Shown: positions 1-7,517, counted from the first letter of the stretch. The stretch is DNA of 19,042 bases from Thermodesulfovibrionales bacterium (GCA_022013235.1 JAKLQR010000388.1:1-19042); one strand, 5' to 3'. Notes: generated by a model from the sequence alone, not told the origin. Numbers and translations are program-made.

Positions 1-677
1 AAATGGTTCGAAGGGAAACAAATAACAAATTCTATGAAGTTATAAAACACTTTGATGAATTGACCTCAATACCATTAGTGCTGAATACATCGTTCAATGG
101 TCCCGGAGAACCAATAGTTGAAACCATGAAAGATGCTATAGATACTTTTATTAAATTGGACATAAAGTATCTCGCTATCGGTGATTTTCTAATTGAAAAG
201 CAGAACAACTTAGCAAATACGTATCATATGGTTCAAACATTTGAAGAAAGTTATACTTTAGATTTCAACTCCGATAATATCGAAAATATCCGATTACTCT
301 TGCATAACAGATATCCTTTTATTGACCTAATGCCAAGGAATAGATTTCAATTATATTCTAAGTTTGTAGATTGGGTTAAAACAGGTAGAAAGACCACTAC
401 CATCAGATTCAAACGGAATGGCATCGATTATCCCTTGAGACGTAATATGCCATTGTCAGCCACTGAAACCTTTAAGCCAGCTGCAAAAGAGTGGTTGGTA
501 GGTTCTATCGTTATAAATCAACTAACAATCAAGCAATTTAAACATCTTGATAGTGATGACGCCAGAAGAGATGGGTTTGACTCATTGCTTGATTTAAAAG
601 CCGTGCTAAAGGAAATATATCATGATATAAACGAGGATGATTTCGTTTCTATTTATACGATAGTGATAGGGAATTAG
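1..677 (+). CDS. Carbamoyltransferase C-terminal domain fused to an ASCH domain (5'-truncated by window)
   Basis: The reading frame is open from the left edge, so the N-terminal part lies outside the window; the first visible Met need not be a start. Counting from it, residues 1-66 match the C-terminal domain of NodU/CmcH/TobZ carbamoyltransferases (IPLVLNTSFNGPGEPIVET, then the IGDFLIEK signature). Residues 114-224 look like an ASCH (PUA-like) domain: GRKTTTIR at 128-135 aligns with GRKTITIR of E. coli YqfB, an N4-acetylcytidine amidohydrolase, keeping the Lys and Thr that are catalytic there (K130, T133); the catalytic Glu seems replaced by Asp. Family members carbamoylate hydroxyl groups using carbamoyl phosphate; ASCH domains bind or process modified nucleosides. 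The substrate here is unknown. It ends 14 nt before the DNA methyltransferase and is probably co-transcribed with it. The fusion is unusual; both domain calls rest on motif reading, the ASCH one slightly less firmly. Confidence 0.72.
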   Translation, partial: MVRRETNNKFYEVIKHFDELTSIPLVLNTSFNGPGEPIVETMKDAIDTFIKLDIKYLAIGDFLIEKQNNLANTYHMVQTFEESYTLDFNSDNIENIRLLLHNRYPFIDLMPRNRFQLYSKFVDWVKTGRKTTTIRFKRNGIDYPLRRNMPLSATETFKPAAKEWLVGSIVINQLTIKQFKHLDSDDARRDGFDSLLDLKAVLKEIYHDINEDDFVSIYTIVIGN

Positions 678-691
678 AGAAAGACATAATA

Positions 692-2323
692 ATGCCACGA
701 TTAGATTGGATAGGTAGGAAGGCGGTAGAGAATCATCACAATCAGGTGCCGTTCCGGCTACTTAAGTGTGATCCTAAACTTTCAGTCGGAGACCCCGACA
801 GTGAGAATCTCCTTGTCGAAGGCGACAATCTTGAAGCCCTAAAAGCCCTTCTCCCTTATTATGCAGGACAGGTGAAATGTATCTACATTGACCCTCCTTA
901 CAATACCGGCAACGAGAACTGGATTTATAATGATAACGTCAATAGCCCGGAAATCAGGAAGTGGCTCGGAGAGGTAGTAGGTAAGGAAGATGAGGACCTT
1001 TCACGCCATGACAAGTGGCTCTGCATGATGTATCCACGACTACTGCTTCTTAAGAAACTATTGAGCCGTGACGGAATCATCGCTGTTTCCATTGATGATA
1101 ATGAGTTAAATAACTTAGGTATCATTCTTGATGAGATGTTTGGTTCAAGGAATCGTTTAGTATGTGCACCTTGGCTTTCAGAGCCAAGTGGTGGCAAACA
1201 GAAATCCTCACTGCGTCAAGGTCACGAGTATATTTTCATTTACCATAATGGAGATATCTCCATGTTGACTCGTGAGGAGAAATCAACGGGGAAACTGGAT
1301 AAACGGGACAAATTTGGAAAGTACCGAAAAGGGAGAGAACTATTAAAATGGGGAGAACAATCACTAAGAAGTGACCGCCTAAAAATGTGGTTTCCTTTAT
1401 ATGCACCTGATGGTATGGAGGTTTTTCCAATTCGAAATGATGGGCAAGAAGGCAGATGGCGGCTTGGGAAAGAAAATGCCTTGATTAAAAAAATTCTTGA
1501 AGACCCGGAACATGCTCATTGGGAAATGCGTCCTTATGATAATGGGGTTAAGTTAAATGGAGAAAGTGAGAGGTGGGTACCCTATGAGAAAATTAGGGAC
1601 GCAAAAAAAAGCTTCGGATGGAATACTTGGCTTGACTCATATGGATTTAATGCTGACGCTACAAGAGAATTAAAAAATATTTTTGGAGAAAAACCTTTTA
1701 ATACTCCAAAGCCGACTTCTCTTCTGAAATGGATTATATCACTTCATGAAGATGAAAACGCTTTAATCCTTGATTCTTTTGCGGGCTCTGGGACAACTGG
1801 TGACGCAGTACTACAACTGAACAAGGAGGATGGTGGAAAAAGACGATTTATTCTTGTAGAAATTGAGGAGGATATCGGTCAGAAGGTTACATCACAGAGA
1901 CTGAAACAGGTCATCAATGGGTATAAAGATGAGCCTCCTCTTGGCGGTGGATTTAAGTACTGTAAGCTCGGTAGCACCCTATTTAATGCAGAGGGGAATA
2001 TCCAAGGGGATGTAACATACAAAGACCTTGCACAACATGTTTACTTCGTGGAGACTGGTAAACCGCTTCTTATAGATTCAGACTATACCCCCCCACTTAT
2101 CGGTAAATCTGAAAACCTTGCTGTTTACCTTCTTTACAATGGTGTTCTTAATGACAAGAAACCCACCGGGGGAAATGTTCTGACAAGGGCAGTACTGGAA
2201 ACACTTCCTCCTCATAACGGACTAAAGGTTATTTACGGTACGAGCTGTAGAATCGGGAAGGATTACTTAAAGCGTAAGGGAATAACCTTCAAACAGATAC
2301 CTTACGAGATAAAGGACTATTAG
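692..2323 (+). CDS. mod: Type III-like site-specific DNA methyltransferase (Mod)
   Basis: This 543-residue protein has the beta-class amino-methyltransferase order: catalytic motif IV DPPYNTGN near residues 67-74 comes before the AdoMet-binding motif I FAGSGTTGDAV near 364-374. The stretch LLVEGDNLEALKALLPYY just before motif IV is typical of type III Mod and related adenine methyltransferases. Residues of roughly 160-330 between the two motifs would hold the target-recognition domain and are the part least like other families. It would transfer a methyl group from AdoMet to N6 of adenine in a short asymmetric site, and in a complete system would also guide the Res subunit. The res start codon lies one base after the mod stop, so the pair is an operon. 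No simple-sequence tract that could drive phase variation is visible. Both motifs are intact, so the enzyme may be active even though its Res partner is broken. The recognition site cannot be read from sequence. Confidence 0.93.
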   Translation: MPRLDWIGRKAVENHHNQVPFRLLKCDPKLSVGDPDSENLLVEGDNLEALKALLPYYAGQVKCIYIDPPYNTGNENWIYNDNVNSPEIRKWLGEVVGKEDEDLSRHDKWLCMMYPRLLLLKKLLSRDGIIAVSIDDNELNNLGIILDEMFGSRNRLVCAPWLSEPSGGKQKSSLRQGHEYIFIYHNGDISMLTREEKSTGKLDKRDKFGKYRKGRELLKWGEQSLRSDRLKMWFPLYAPDGMEVFPIRNDGQEGRWRLGKENALIKKILEDPEHAHWEMRPYDNGVKLNGESERWVPYEKIRDAKKSFGWNTWLDSYGFNADATRELKNIFGEKPFNTPKPTSLLKWIISLHEDENALILDSFAGSGTTGDAVLQLNKEDGGKRRFILVEIEEDIGQKVTSQRLKQVINGYKDEPPLGGGFKYCKLGSTLFNAEGNIQGDVTYKDLAQHVYFVETGKPLLIDSDYTPPLIGKSENLAVYLLYNGVLNDKKPTGGNVLTRAVLETLPPHNGLKVIYGTSCRIGKDYLKRKGITFKQIPYEIKDY

Positions 2324-2324
2324 A

Positions 2325-4145
2325 ATGCTTGAACTTAAAGGCTATCAGCAAAGAGCACTTGATAATCTAAGTATCTACTTCAACAGGTGCGTGATGCTTA
2401 ATAATGCTGATACAGCTTTCTATGAGGTTACGAGAGATATTTATGGACAGGGTATCCCGTACAATACTATCAAGGAACTACCCGGACTGCCTTATGTCTG
2501 TATCCGCATTCCTACAGGAGGGGGGAAGACACTTGTAGCCTGTCATACAGTAAATATTACAGCACGAGACCTTTTGCAGATTGACCATCCCCTTGTCCTG
2601 TGGTTAGTCCCTTCCAATGCCATTCTTGAGCAGACCATTAATGCATTGAAAAACCCACAGCATCATTATAGGCAAGCTCTTGAAGGAACTATCGGCAGGG
2701 TGAATGTATGCGATATCCATGAAGCTTTATCCTTGAAAAGGGCTACACTTAGTGCAGAAACTACCATAATAGTTTCTACGATACAGGCATTTCGAGTAGA
2801 TAATACAGATGGACGTAAGGTTTATGAGGATTCCGGCACGTTGATAGACCATCAGGATGACCTGATTGCAAGGGGATTTGTACAGGATGGAGCAGTTATG
2901 CGGTCATTGGCAAATGTCATCAATATATGGAGACCCATAGTTATTGTTGATGAAGCTCATAATGCAAGAACTGACCTTTCCTTTTCCGTACTATCACGTT
3001 TTAATCCTTCCTGCATCATTGAGTTTACAGCGACACCGGAATTAGAAACTGAATATCGGAGTAACGTGCTCCATTCTGTCTCTGCTGCTGAGCTTAAAGC
3101 TGATGCAATGATAAAGATACCGATAGCCCTTGAAACCCGTTCAGATTGGAAAGAACTTCTCTCTGATGCCATTGCAATGCGTAACCATCTTGAAGCACAA
3201 AGCCATATTGAGAGACAGATTAGTGGTGAATACATTAGACCTATAATGCTCATCCAAGCTCAGCCTACATACAAGGACAAAGATTCCTTGACAGTTGAGG
3301 TTGTCGAAAATTGCTTGCTTGAAGACCACAAGATATCGAGAGAACAGATAGCAATAGCCACCGGTAAAGTTAATGAATTGGATAAAGAGAAAGATGTCCT
3401 TTTACCGGGAAGTAAGATTCGATACATAATCACCATACAGGCTTTAAAGGAAGGTTGGGACTGTCCCTTTGCGTATGTTCTTTGTTCCGTTGCTGAACTG
3501 AAATCTTCAACAGCGGTTGAACAGATATTAGGTCGTATTATGCGACTGCCTAAAGCTGCTTGGAAGGCAAAGGCTGACCTGAACATGGCATATGCTTACG
3601 CTGCATCCCAGAATTTCTTTGAAGCTGCAAATGCCCTAACTGATTCTCTTATCAAAAACGGGTTTAATAAACAGGAAGCAAAAGACTTTATAACATCCCT
3701 ACCAAAAGATGAAGCTTCCCCGCTATTCTCTTCTATCTCTGACCCACAGGCGGTAGTTACGGTGAAGTCTCCTGAACAGCCCAGCCTTGAATGCATACCT
3801 ACTGAATTAAAGGACAAGCTTTCCATTGAAGCTGATGGGAACATTTCCTTTAAAGGTACAATGGACGATAGTGAACGACACGAATTTAAGAAGTGTTTTA
3901 GCACACCGGAGGGCAAGGCTGTAGTAGAGGTAATTTATCGAAAGTCGAGGGGATTGAAGACGGAACAAGGTTCACCATCTGAGAGAGGTTTTCAACTTTC
4001 TATCCCTTTACTCTCTATTAGACAGGCTAACCTCTTTGAAACCTTTGAAGATAGAAGTGGCCGGGTTTGTTTGGACAGCCTGAAGCGATTTTTAAGTGGT
4101 AAGCTGCTCTGCCTCATGCCGCTACCTGCATCTGAGGTAGTGTAA
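2325..4145 (+). pseudogene. res: Type III-like restriction subunit Res (helicase), truncated by IS3 insertion
   Basis: The first ~582 codons are the superfamily 2 translocase core of a type III Res protein: Walker A PTGGGKT at residues 63-69, the DEAH box (VDEAHNA) near 208, motif III EFTATPE near 235, motif V ITIQALKEGWDC near 370-381, and motif VI EQILGRIMRLP near 398-408. At about 4072 the frame runs into an IS3-family element, which supplies the last ~24 codons and the stop. Type III Res proteins are usually about 850-1000 residues with a PD-(D/E)XK nuclease near the C-terminus; that part is absent, and the sequence on the far side of the element (5391 on) does not continue a recognisable Res frame. 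The remnant could still hydrolyse ATP, but cleavage is not expected. The gene begins one base after mod. Confident as to family; moderately confident that function is lost. Confidence 0.88.
4093..4110. repeat. Left inner inverted-repeat block of the IS3 element
   Basis: TAAGTGGTAAGCTGCTCT here matches the inverted block at 5360-5378 with one extra A and one substitution. It lies between the putative tip at 4072 and the end of orfB at 4114. Confidence 0.7.
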
Positions 4146-4944
4146 TCCAGTAAACCTCATCCGGGGTCCTGTCGTCAAGCCCTTGATGCCGACGCCGATT
4201 GTTGTAGAACTCGAAATAATCTGCAAGCCCATGCCTGGCCTCGGTAATAGAGCCATAGGCTTTCAGATGTATATCCTCATATTTCACGCTCCTCCAGAGT
4301 CTCTCTACGTAGACGTTGTCCACCCAGCGTCCTTTGCCATCCATGCTGATACTTATGCCATTGCTGATGAGAATGTCAGTAAAGGCGTCCGAGGTGAACT
4401 GACTGCCCTGGTCGGTGTTGAATATCTCAGGTGTTCCATACTTCCTAATTGCTTCTTCAAGCGCCTCAGTGCAGAAGGAGGCGTCCAACGTGTTTGATAG
4501 TCGCCACGCCAGCACCCGGCGGCTTGCCCAGTCCATGATCGCCACGAGGTAGCAGAACCCCTTGGCCATTGGAATATACGTGATATCGGTCGCCCACACG
4601 TGATTGGCGCGGGTAATCTCCAGACCCCGCAGGAGATAGGGATAGATCTTGTGCTCCGGATTCGGTTTCGACAGCCTGGGTTTCGGGTATAAGGCCCTGA
4701 TGCCCATCTTCTTCATCAAGGTACTGACATGGCTGCGGCCTATCTCATGTCCGAGGTCCCGCAGTTCATTGCGTATCCGCCGAATGCCGTAAAACGGATA
4801 CTTCAGGTGGATCTCATCGATCAGAAGTATAAGTTCCACATCACGCTTGCTGGTCGGAACCGTCTCGTAGTACAAGCTCGACCGGGATAGCTCAAGTATC
4901 CAGCTTTGTCTGGTCAACGGTAATGCATGCTCACGGTCGATCAT
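4114..4944 (-). CDS. IS3-family transposase OrfB (DDE integrase-type)
   Basis: This 276-residue protein is the catalytic part of an IS3-type transposase. An N-terminal HTH_21-like region (residues ~40-95, with YPFYGIRRI) precedes an rve integrase core. The catalytic triad is visible as D120 (WATDITYIP), D178 (FNTDQGSQFTS) and E214 (NVYVERLWRS), with 35 residues between the second Asp and the Glu, the classic DD(35)E spacing. The C-terminal YNNRRRHQGLDDRTPDEVY motif is also typical. Its ATG overlaps the orfA stop in an ATGA at 4941-4944. IS3 elements usually make an OrfAB fusion by -1 frameshifting; no perfect A-rich slippery heptamer is seen here, so coupled reinitiation is also possible. It appears full length and intact. 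Confidence 0.95.
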   Translation of the reverse strand: MIDREHALPLTRQSWILELSRSSLYYETVPTSKRDVELILLIDEIHLKYPFYGIRRIRNELRDLGHEIGRSHVSTLMKKMGIRALYPKPRLSKPNPEHKIYPYLLRGLEITRANHVWATDITYIPMAKGFCYLVAIMDWASRRVLAWRLSNTLDASFCTEALEEAIRKYGTPEIFNTDQGSQFTSDAFTDILISNGISISMDGKGRWVDNVYVERLWRSVKYEDIHLKAYGSITEARHGLADYFEFYNNRRRHQGLDDRTPDEVYWITLPQMQVAA

Positions 4945-5243
4945 TTTCTTGCGCTCGGCTCGCCTATCCGCCCGAGCGCGACTGATAAAAAATCGTTTTC
5001 CATGGCGAGCTGTCCTATCTTGGCGTGTAACTCCTTGACGCTCGGTCCTTCTTCCGTCTTCTTATCCCTGGAAAACACTTCCTCTGCCCGCTCCAATAGG
5101 TGTCTCTTCCACTCAGTGATCTGGTTAGGATGCACTTCGAAGCGCTCCGCCAACTCAATTAGCGTCTGTTCTCCCTTGATTGCCTCCAGTGCTACCTTTG
5201 CCTTGAATGCCGCTCCGTGGTTCCTTCTTGGTCTCTTTGCCAT
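4941..5243 (-). CDS. IS3-family transposase OrfA (HTH protein)
   Basis: This 100-residue protein starts at MAKRPRRNHG, chosen because AAGGAGC lies a few bases upstream of that ATG; the frame is open for a further 26 codons upstream but without such support. It has the HTH_Tnp_1 pattern of OrfA proteins (AAFKAKVALEAIKGEQTL, then a recognition-helix region containing HPNQITEWKRHLL) followed by a heptad-rich segment (VKELHAKIGQLAMENDFL) that forms the leucine zipper used for OrfA/OrfAB oligomerisation. It binds the element's inverted repeats and overlaps orfB by 4 nt. Length is normal for the family. Confidence 0.92.
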   Translation of the reverse strand: MAKRPRRNHGAAFKAKVALEAIKGEQTLIELAERFEVHPNQITEWKRHLLERAEEVFSRDKKTEEGPSVKELHAKIGQLAMENDFLSVALGRIGEPSARK

Positions 5244-5359
5244 CTTAGCTGCTCCTTTTTTCTTTCTAAAGGGGCAAACAGCAAAATAGGCTACGCCATT
5301 TGCCCCATACGGGGCGATCACACAACGTCTCCATCTCTGTACCCCATCCGTTTTAGTTT

Positions 5360-5390
5360 AGAACAGCTTTACCACTTATGTCCCTGTCCA
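5360..5390. repeat. Right terminal inverted repeat of the IS3 element
   Basis: Read on the minus strand, this begins TGGACAGGGACATAAGTGG and continues into the block shared with 4093-4110. TGGACAG recurs at 4072-4078 on the other side. The flanking GTT at 5391-5393 equals that at 4069-4071. Confidence 0.7.
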
Positions 5391-5466
5391 GTTTTTCCCG
5401 GCCAGCTCTATTTGCCATGATATAAACTGCAAACTGCTTTTCCATTATTAATACTTTTCAAGAAAG

Positions 5467-5485
5467 ATTCCCGACAAGCGGGAAT
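5467..5485. repeat. REP-like palindrome, possible hypB terminator
   Basis: ATTCCCG and CGGGAAT form a 7-bp stem around a 5-nt loop (ACAAG) and are followed by GACA. The unit resembles the two hairpins at 11177-11260. On the minus strand, where hypB ends at 5578, the hairpin is followed by CTTTCTT, so it could stop transcription about 90 nt after hypB. The rest of 5391-5577 shows neither a gene nor recognisable res sequence. Confidence 0.6.
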
Positions 5486-5577
5486 GACACCAACAAAATG
5501 CTTTTCTATAAGTCGTTGTCAGCGGTGTCCTTGAACACAAGTGCACAGTTTGAAAAATAATGAATTACTTTCTTAAA

Positions 5578-6225
5578 CTATTTCTTTACAAGGGTCTCAA
5601 GCCACTGAGCCCATTCACTGATTCCCTGTCCGGTCTTGCATGACACCTCAAATATTTTCAGCTTCGGGTTCAGTGACAGTGAATCCTTTCTGATCTTTGC
5701 CATGTCTACATCTATATAAGGGAGGAGGTCGATTTTGTTGAGAAGAAGTGCAGATGATTCCTGAAACATCAGCGGATATTTCAGGGGTTTATCATGGCCT
5801 TCGGCAACGCTGAGGAGCATAACCTTCATGTCCTCTCCGACCTTGAACTCCGCGGGACAGACAAGATTTCCGACATTTTCGATTATAAGCAGATCCAGGT
5901 CATTCAGGGGCATATCCGGCAATACTTCCCTTATCATGTTTGCATCCAGATGACATCCACCGCCTGTATTGATCTGAACGACCGGAACACCAAGACTGTC
6001 GATTCTTTCGGCATCATCGGTTCCGGCGATATCGCCCTCTATAACGCCGATCTTCACCTTCTTCTGCATTTCCTGGATAGTCCGCACAAGAAGGGAGGTC
6101 TTGCCTGCTCCGGGGCCGCTCATCATATTGATCACATAGACACCGGCCTCCTGGAAAATCCTCCTGTTTTCATCGGCAATCCTGTCATTCGCCTCAAGAA
6201 TATTTGTGACCACCTTCACTTTCAT
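5578..6225 (-). CDS. hypB: Hydrogenase nickel-incorporation GTPase HypB
   Basis: HypB is the GTPase that, with HypA, delivers Ni(II) to the large subunit of [NiFe]-hydrogenases in the cytoplasm. The 215-residue protein shows the P-loop GPGAGKT at 37-43, the EGDIAGTDDAERI switch region at 63-75, NKID at 163-166, and the G-domain metal site residues C91, H92 (GGGCHLDA) and C123 (NLVCPAEF). It lacks both the N-terminal Cys-rich high-affinity nickel motif of E. coli HypB and the His-rich stretch of other HypBs, so it is the short form. The start codon lies 3 nt after the hypA stop, with GGAGG about 10 nt upstream inside the hypA 3' end. No hydrogenase structural gene or hypC-F is in the window, so its client must be encoded elsewhere. 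Confidence 0.97.
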   Translation of the reverse strand: MKVKVVTNILEANDRIADENRRIFQEAGVYVINMMSGPGAGKTSLLVRTIQEMQKKVKIGVIEGDIAGTDDAERIDSLGVPVVQINTGGGCHLDANMIREVLPDMPLNDLDLLIIENVGNLVCPAEFKVGEDMKVMLLSVAEGHDKPLKYPLMFQESSALLLNKIDLLPYIDVDMAKIRKDSLSLNPKLKIFEVSCKTGQGISEWAQWLETLVKK

Positions 6226-6228
6226 GAA

Positions 6229-6573
6229 TCAGAATACCTCCATCTCGTCGACATTTAATTCCCTGCCTGTATCTACCCTGATCGAAAAAGAGTTGCAATG
6301 CGGGCAACTAATAGCGTATGCATCATCTACGGTAAAACCGGAATTACAATTGTTGCAGAAACCACTTATCGGTACTTGATCAATGATGAGGGTGGCCTTT
6401 TCGGCAAGTGTACCGGCTTTCATTGCCTCAAAGGCAAAAAGAAGCGCATCGGGAACTACTCCGGAAGCTTTGCCAATTTTTACCTTTATGGATTCTATCC
6501 CCGAACAGCCTTGTTTCCTGCAATTCTCTATTACGATATCCAGCATACCCTGGGCAATCGAAACCTCATGCAT
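6229..6573 (-). CDS. hypA: Hydrogenase/urease nickel-incorporation metallochaperone HypA
   Basis: This 114-residue protein begins MHEVSIAQ, where His2 is the nickel ligand conserved in HypA; this fixes the start although the frame is open for 23 more codons upstream. The zinc-finger cysteines are C73, C76 (CNNC), C90 and C93 (CPHC). HypA binds nickel and docks with HypB to load the hydrogenase large subunit. Its start overlaps the last 8 nt of the upstream YtxH-family gene, and its stop lies 3 nt before hypB. This overlap implies translational coupling along the operon. Length and motifs are normal for the family. Confidence 0.96.
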   Translation of the reverse strand: MHEVSIAQGMLDIVIENCRKQGCSGIESIKVKIGKASGVVPDALLFAFEAMKAGTLAEKATLIIDQVPISGFCNNCNSGFTVDDAYAISCPHCNSFSIRVDTGRELNVDEMEVF

Positions 6574-6886
6574 TCGGCTCCTTGGATAACCTCTCTTTCT
6601 CCTTGTCGTAGGCTTCTTTTCCCGCCTCGATAGCCGAAGCAACTACAGACTTCTTCTCCTCATAATAATCCTTGCCCTTGTCTATGCCGGTAGTAACCTT
6701 CCCTTTTACCTCTTCGACATAATCCATTGTCTTCCCCTTGACATCGTCAGTCAGTTGACGTATCTTCTTTCTTGTCTCATCACCCGATTGAGGCGCAAGT
6801 AACAGAGCGAACCCTGCCCCCACGATTCCCCCGAGAAGAAATGAAAGAAATACACTTCCTGCTCCGTATCCGACTTCCTCTCTCAT
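6566..6886 (-). CDS. YtxH-domain membrane-anchored small protein
   Basis: The 106-residue protein has one N-terminal membrane segment (residues ~11-30, glycine-rich, ending GFALLLAPQSG) and the YtxH hallmark LLAPQSGDETRKKI, followed by a long charged amphipathic region rich in Lys and Glu (residues 35-106) likely to be helical. Such proteins are small envelope or stress-associated proteins of unknown mechanism. AGGAGGCG just upstream of the ATG is a strong ribosome-binding site lying in the end of the DUF948 gene, whose stop overlaps this start by one base. The 3' end overlaps hypA by 8 nt. Its place in an operon with hypA/hypB is not explained by known function. Confidence 0.85.
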   Translation of the reverse strand: MREEVGYGAGSVFLSFLLGGIVGAGFALLLAPQSGDETRKKIRQLTDDVKGKTMDYVEEVKGKVTTGIDKGKDYYEEKKSVVASAIEAGKEAYDKEKERLSKEPNA

Positions 6887-7287
6887 TATTCGCCTCCTTT
6901 TTTCGAAAAAAGATTGCTTAAGATAACCATAAATCCTGCTTTCAGGCCCGCTTTCAGGCCGGAAACTTTCACCGCAGTCAAAGATGCAGTTTCATCGACC
7001 AGATCGCTCACATGTCTGATATTCTGGCCTACATCCCTGACCGAACCTGACAAAGTCTTGACATCGGTTGTTACCTCGTTGATATCATCAGAGATGCTTC
7101 TCACGCTTCTCAGGGTCAACTGTAATTCGTCCAGGGTGGATTTGAGCGATCCCTCGGTAGATTTTAATACCTCATTGACAGCCCGGACGGTTTTTTTCAG
7201 TTCAATGATCAAGGAGATCACATAACCGGCTAATACCGCTACTGCAACCGCGATAACGATCAACCATATGTGTTCAATAGATACCAT
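6886..7287 (-). CDS. DUF948-family single-pass membrane protein
   Basis: This 133-residue protein has an N-terminal transmembrane helix (about residues 8-28, IWLIVIAVAVAVLAGYVISL) followed by a long coiled-coil-like region (30-110) with spaced hydrophobic positions, as in DUF948 proteins, which are often found just upstream of YtxH genes in many bacteria. The ends are placed by the ATG at 7285-7287, with a TATAAT element just before it. Function is unknown; a structural or scaffolding role at the membrane is only a guess. It is the first gene of the four-gene minus-strand operon DUF948-YtxH-hypA-hypB. Confidence 0.85.
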   Translation of the reverse strand: MVSIEHIWLIVIAVAVAVLAGYVISLIIELKKTVRAVNEVLKSTEGSLKSTLDELQLTLRSVRSISDDINEVTTDVKTLSGSVRDVGQNIRHVSDLVDETASLTAVKVSGLKAGLKAGFMVILSNLFSKKGGE

Positions 7288-7293
7288 GTTGTT

Positions 7294-7302
7294 ATTATAC
7301 CA
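7294..7302 (-). promoter_or_regulatory. Extended -10 promoter of the DUF948-ytxH-hypAB operon
   Basis: On the minus strand TGGTATAAT is a perfect extended -10 element. Only 6 nt separate it from the ATG, so transcription would start at or next to the start codon, giving a leaderless mRNA. The -35 position (TTCTAA, 17-bp spacer) is weak, as is usual for extended -10 promoters. Confidence 0.6.
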
Positions 7303-7374
7303 GAATAATTAAGGAGTTAGAAGTAAAAATTGATATCAGCTTGCGAGCCTTCAGTAGTAAAGAGTGAAGAGTGC

Positions 7375-7463
7375 AATCCCCTCCTTTATAAGGAGGGGCT
7401 GGGGAGGTTTGAAAATTTTTCCCTCTTACCCCACCAACCTCCCCTTGTAAAGGAGAGGATTTT
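7375..7463. repeat. Purine/pyrimidine-rich inverted repeat element
   Basis: The left arm (about 7375-7411), containing CCCTCCTTTATAAGGAGGG, and the right arm (about 7427-7463), containing CTCCCCTTGTAAAGGAGAGG, are imperfect inverted copies, each with its own internal short palindrome. The sequence sits in the 238-nt divergent space between the DUF948 gene and ribD; it resembles small dispersed non-coding repeats. A related arrangement is seen at 13020-13100. Nothing else is recognisable in this gap apart from the two promoters. Confidence 0.65.
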
Positions 7464-7508
7464 CCCACCCTTAACTAAATGGTTTCTCTTAGCTTATGAG
7501 CCTTTTTA

Positions 7509-7517
7509 TGGTATGCT
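7509..7517 (+). promoter_or_regulatory. Possible extended -10 promoter of ribD
   Basis: TGGTATGCT is an extended -10-like element (consensus TGnTATAAT, 4 of 6 in the hexamer). It lies 8 nt before the ribD ATG and no Shine-Dalgarno sequence is visible, again suggesting a leaderless transcript. Support is weaker than for the minus-strand promoter at 7294. Confidence 0.4.

Larger units (their letters stand above)
4072..5390 (-). mobile_element. IS3-family insertion sequence inside res
   Basis: The element carries overlapping orfA and orfB on the minus strand. Inside both ends lies a matching block: TAAGTGGTAAGCTGCTCT at 4093-4110 and, inverted, TAAGTGGTAAAGCTGTTCT at 5360-5378. Farther out both ends also show TGGACAG (4072-4078; inverted at 5384-5390), with about nine extra bases between the two blocks on the left side. 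If TGGACAG marks the tips, the element is about 1.32 kb, and GTT flanks it on both sides (4069-4071 and 5391-5393), as expected for the 3-bp target duplication of IS3 elements. The exact ends are less certain than the identity, because a 3-bp match can arise by chance and the arms are uneven. Confidence 0.82.

Noticed and set aside
3260..3916. Two ~107-codon minus-strand frames within res
   Set aside because: They are antisense shadows of the helicase motifs; no start signals or recognisable domains.
4938..4950. Classic A-rich -1 frameshift site between orfA and orfB of the IS3 element
   Set aside because: Only AAGAAAATGA is present, which lacks the usual A AAA AAG or A6G heptamer; frameshifting cannot be claimed from sequence.
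5794..6258. Open frame of 154 codons on the plus strand opposite hypB
   Set aside because: It lies wholly antisense to hypB, whose motifs are unmistakable; no ribosome site and no family resemblance.
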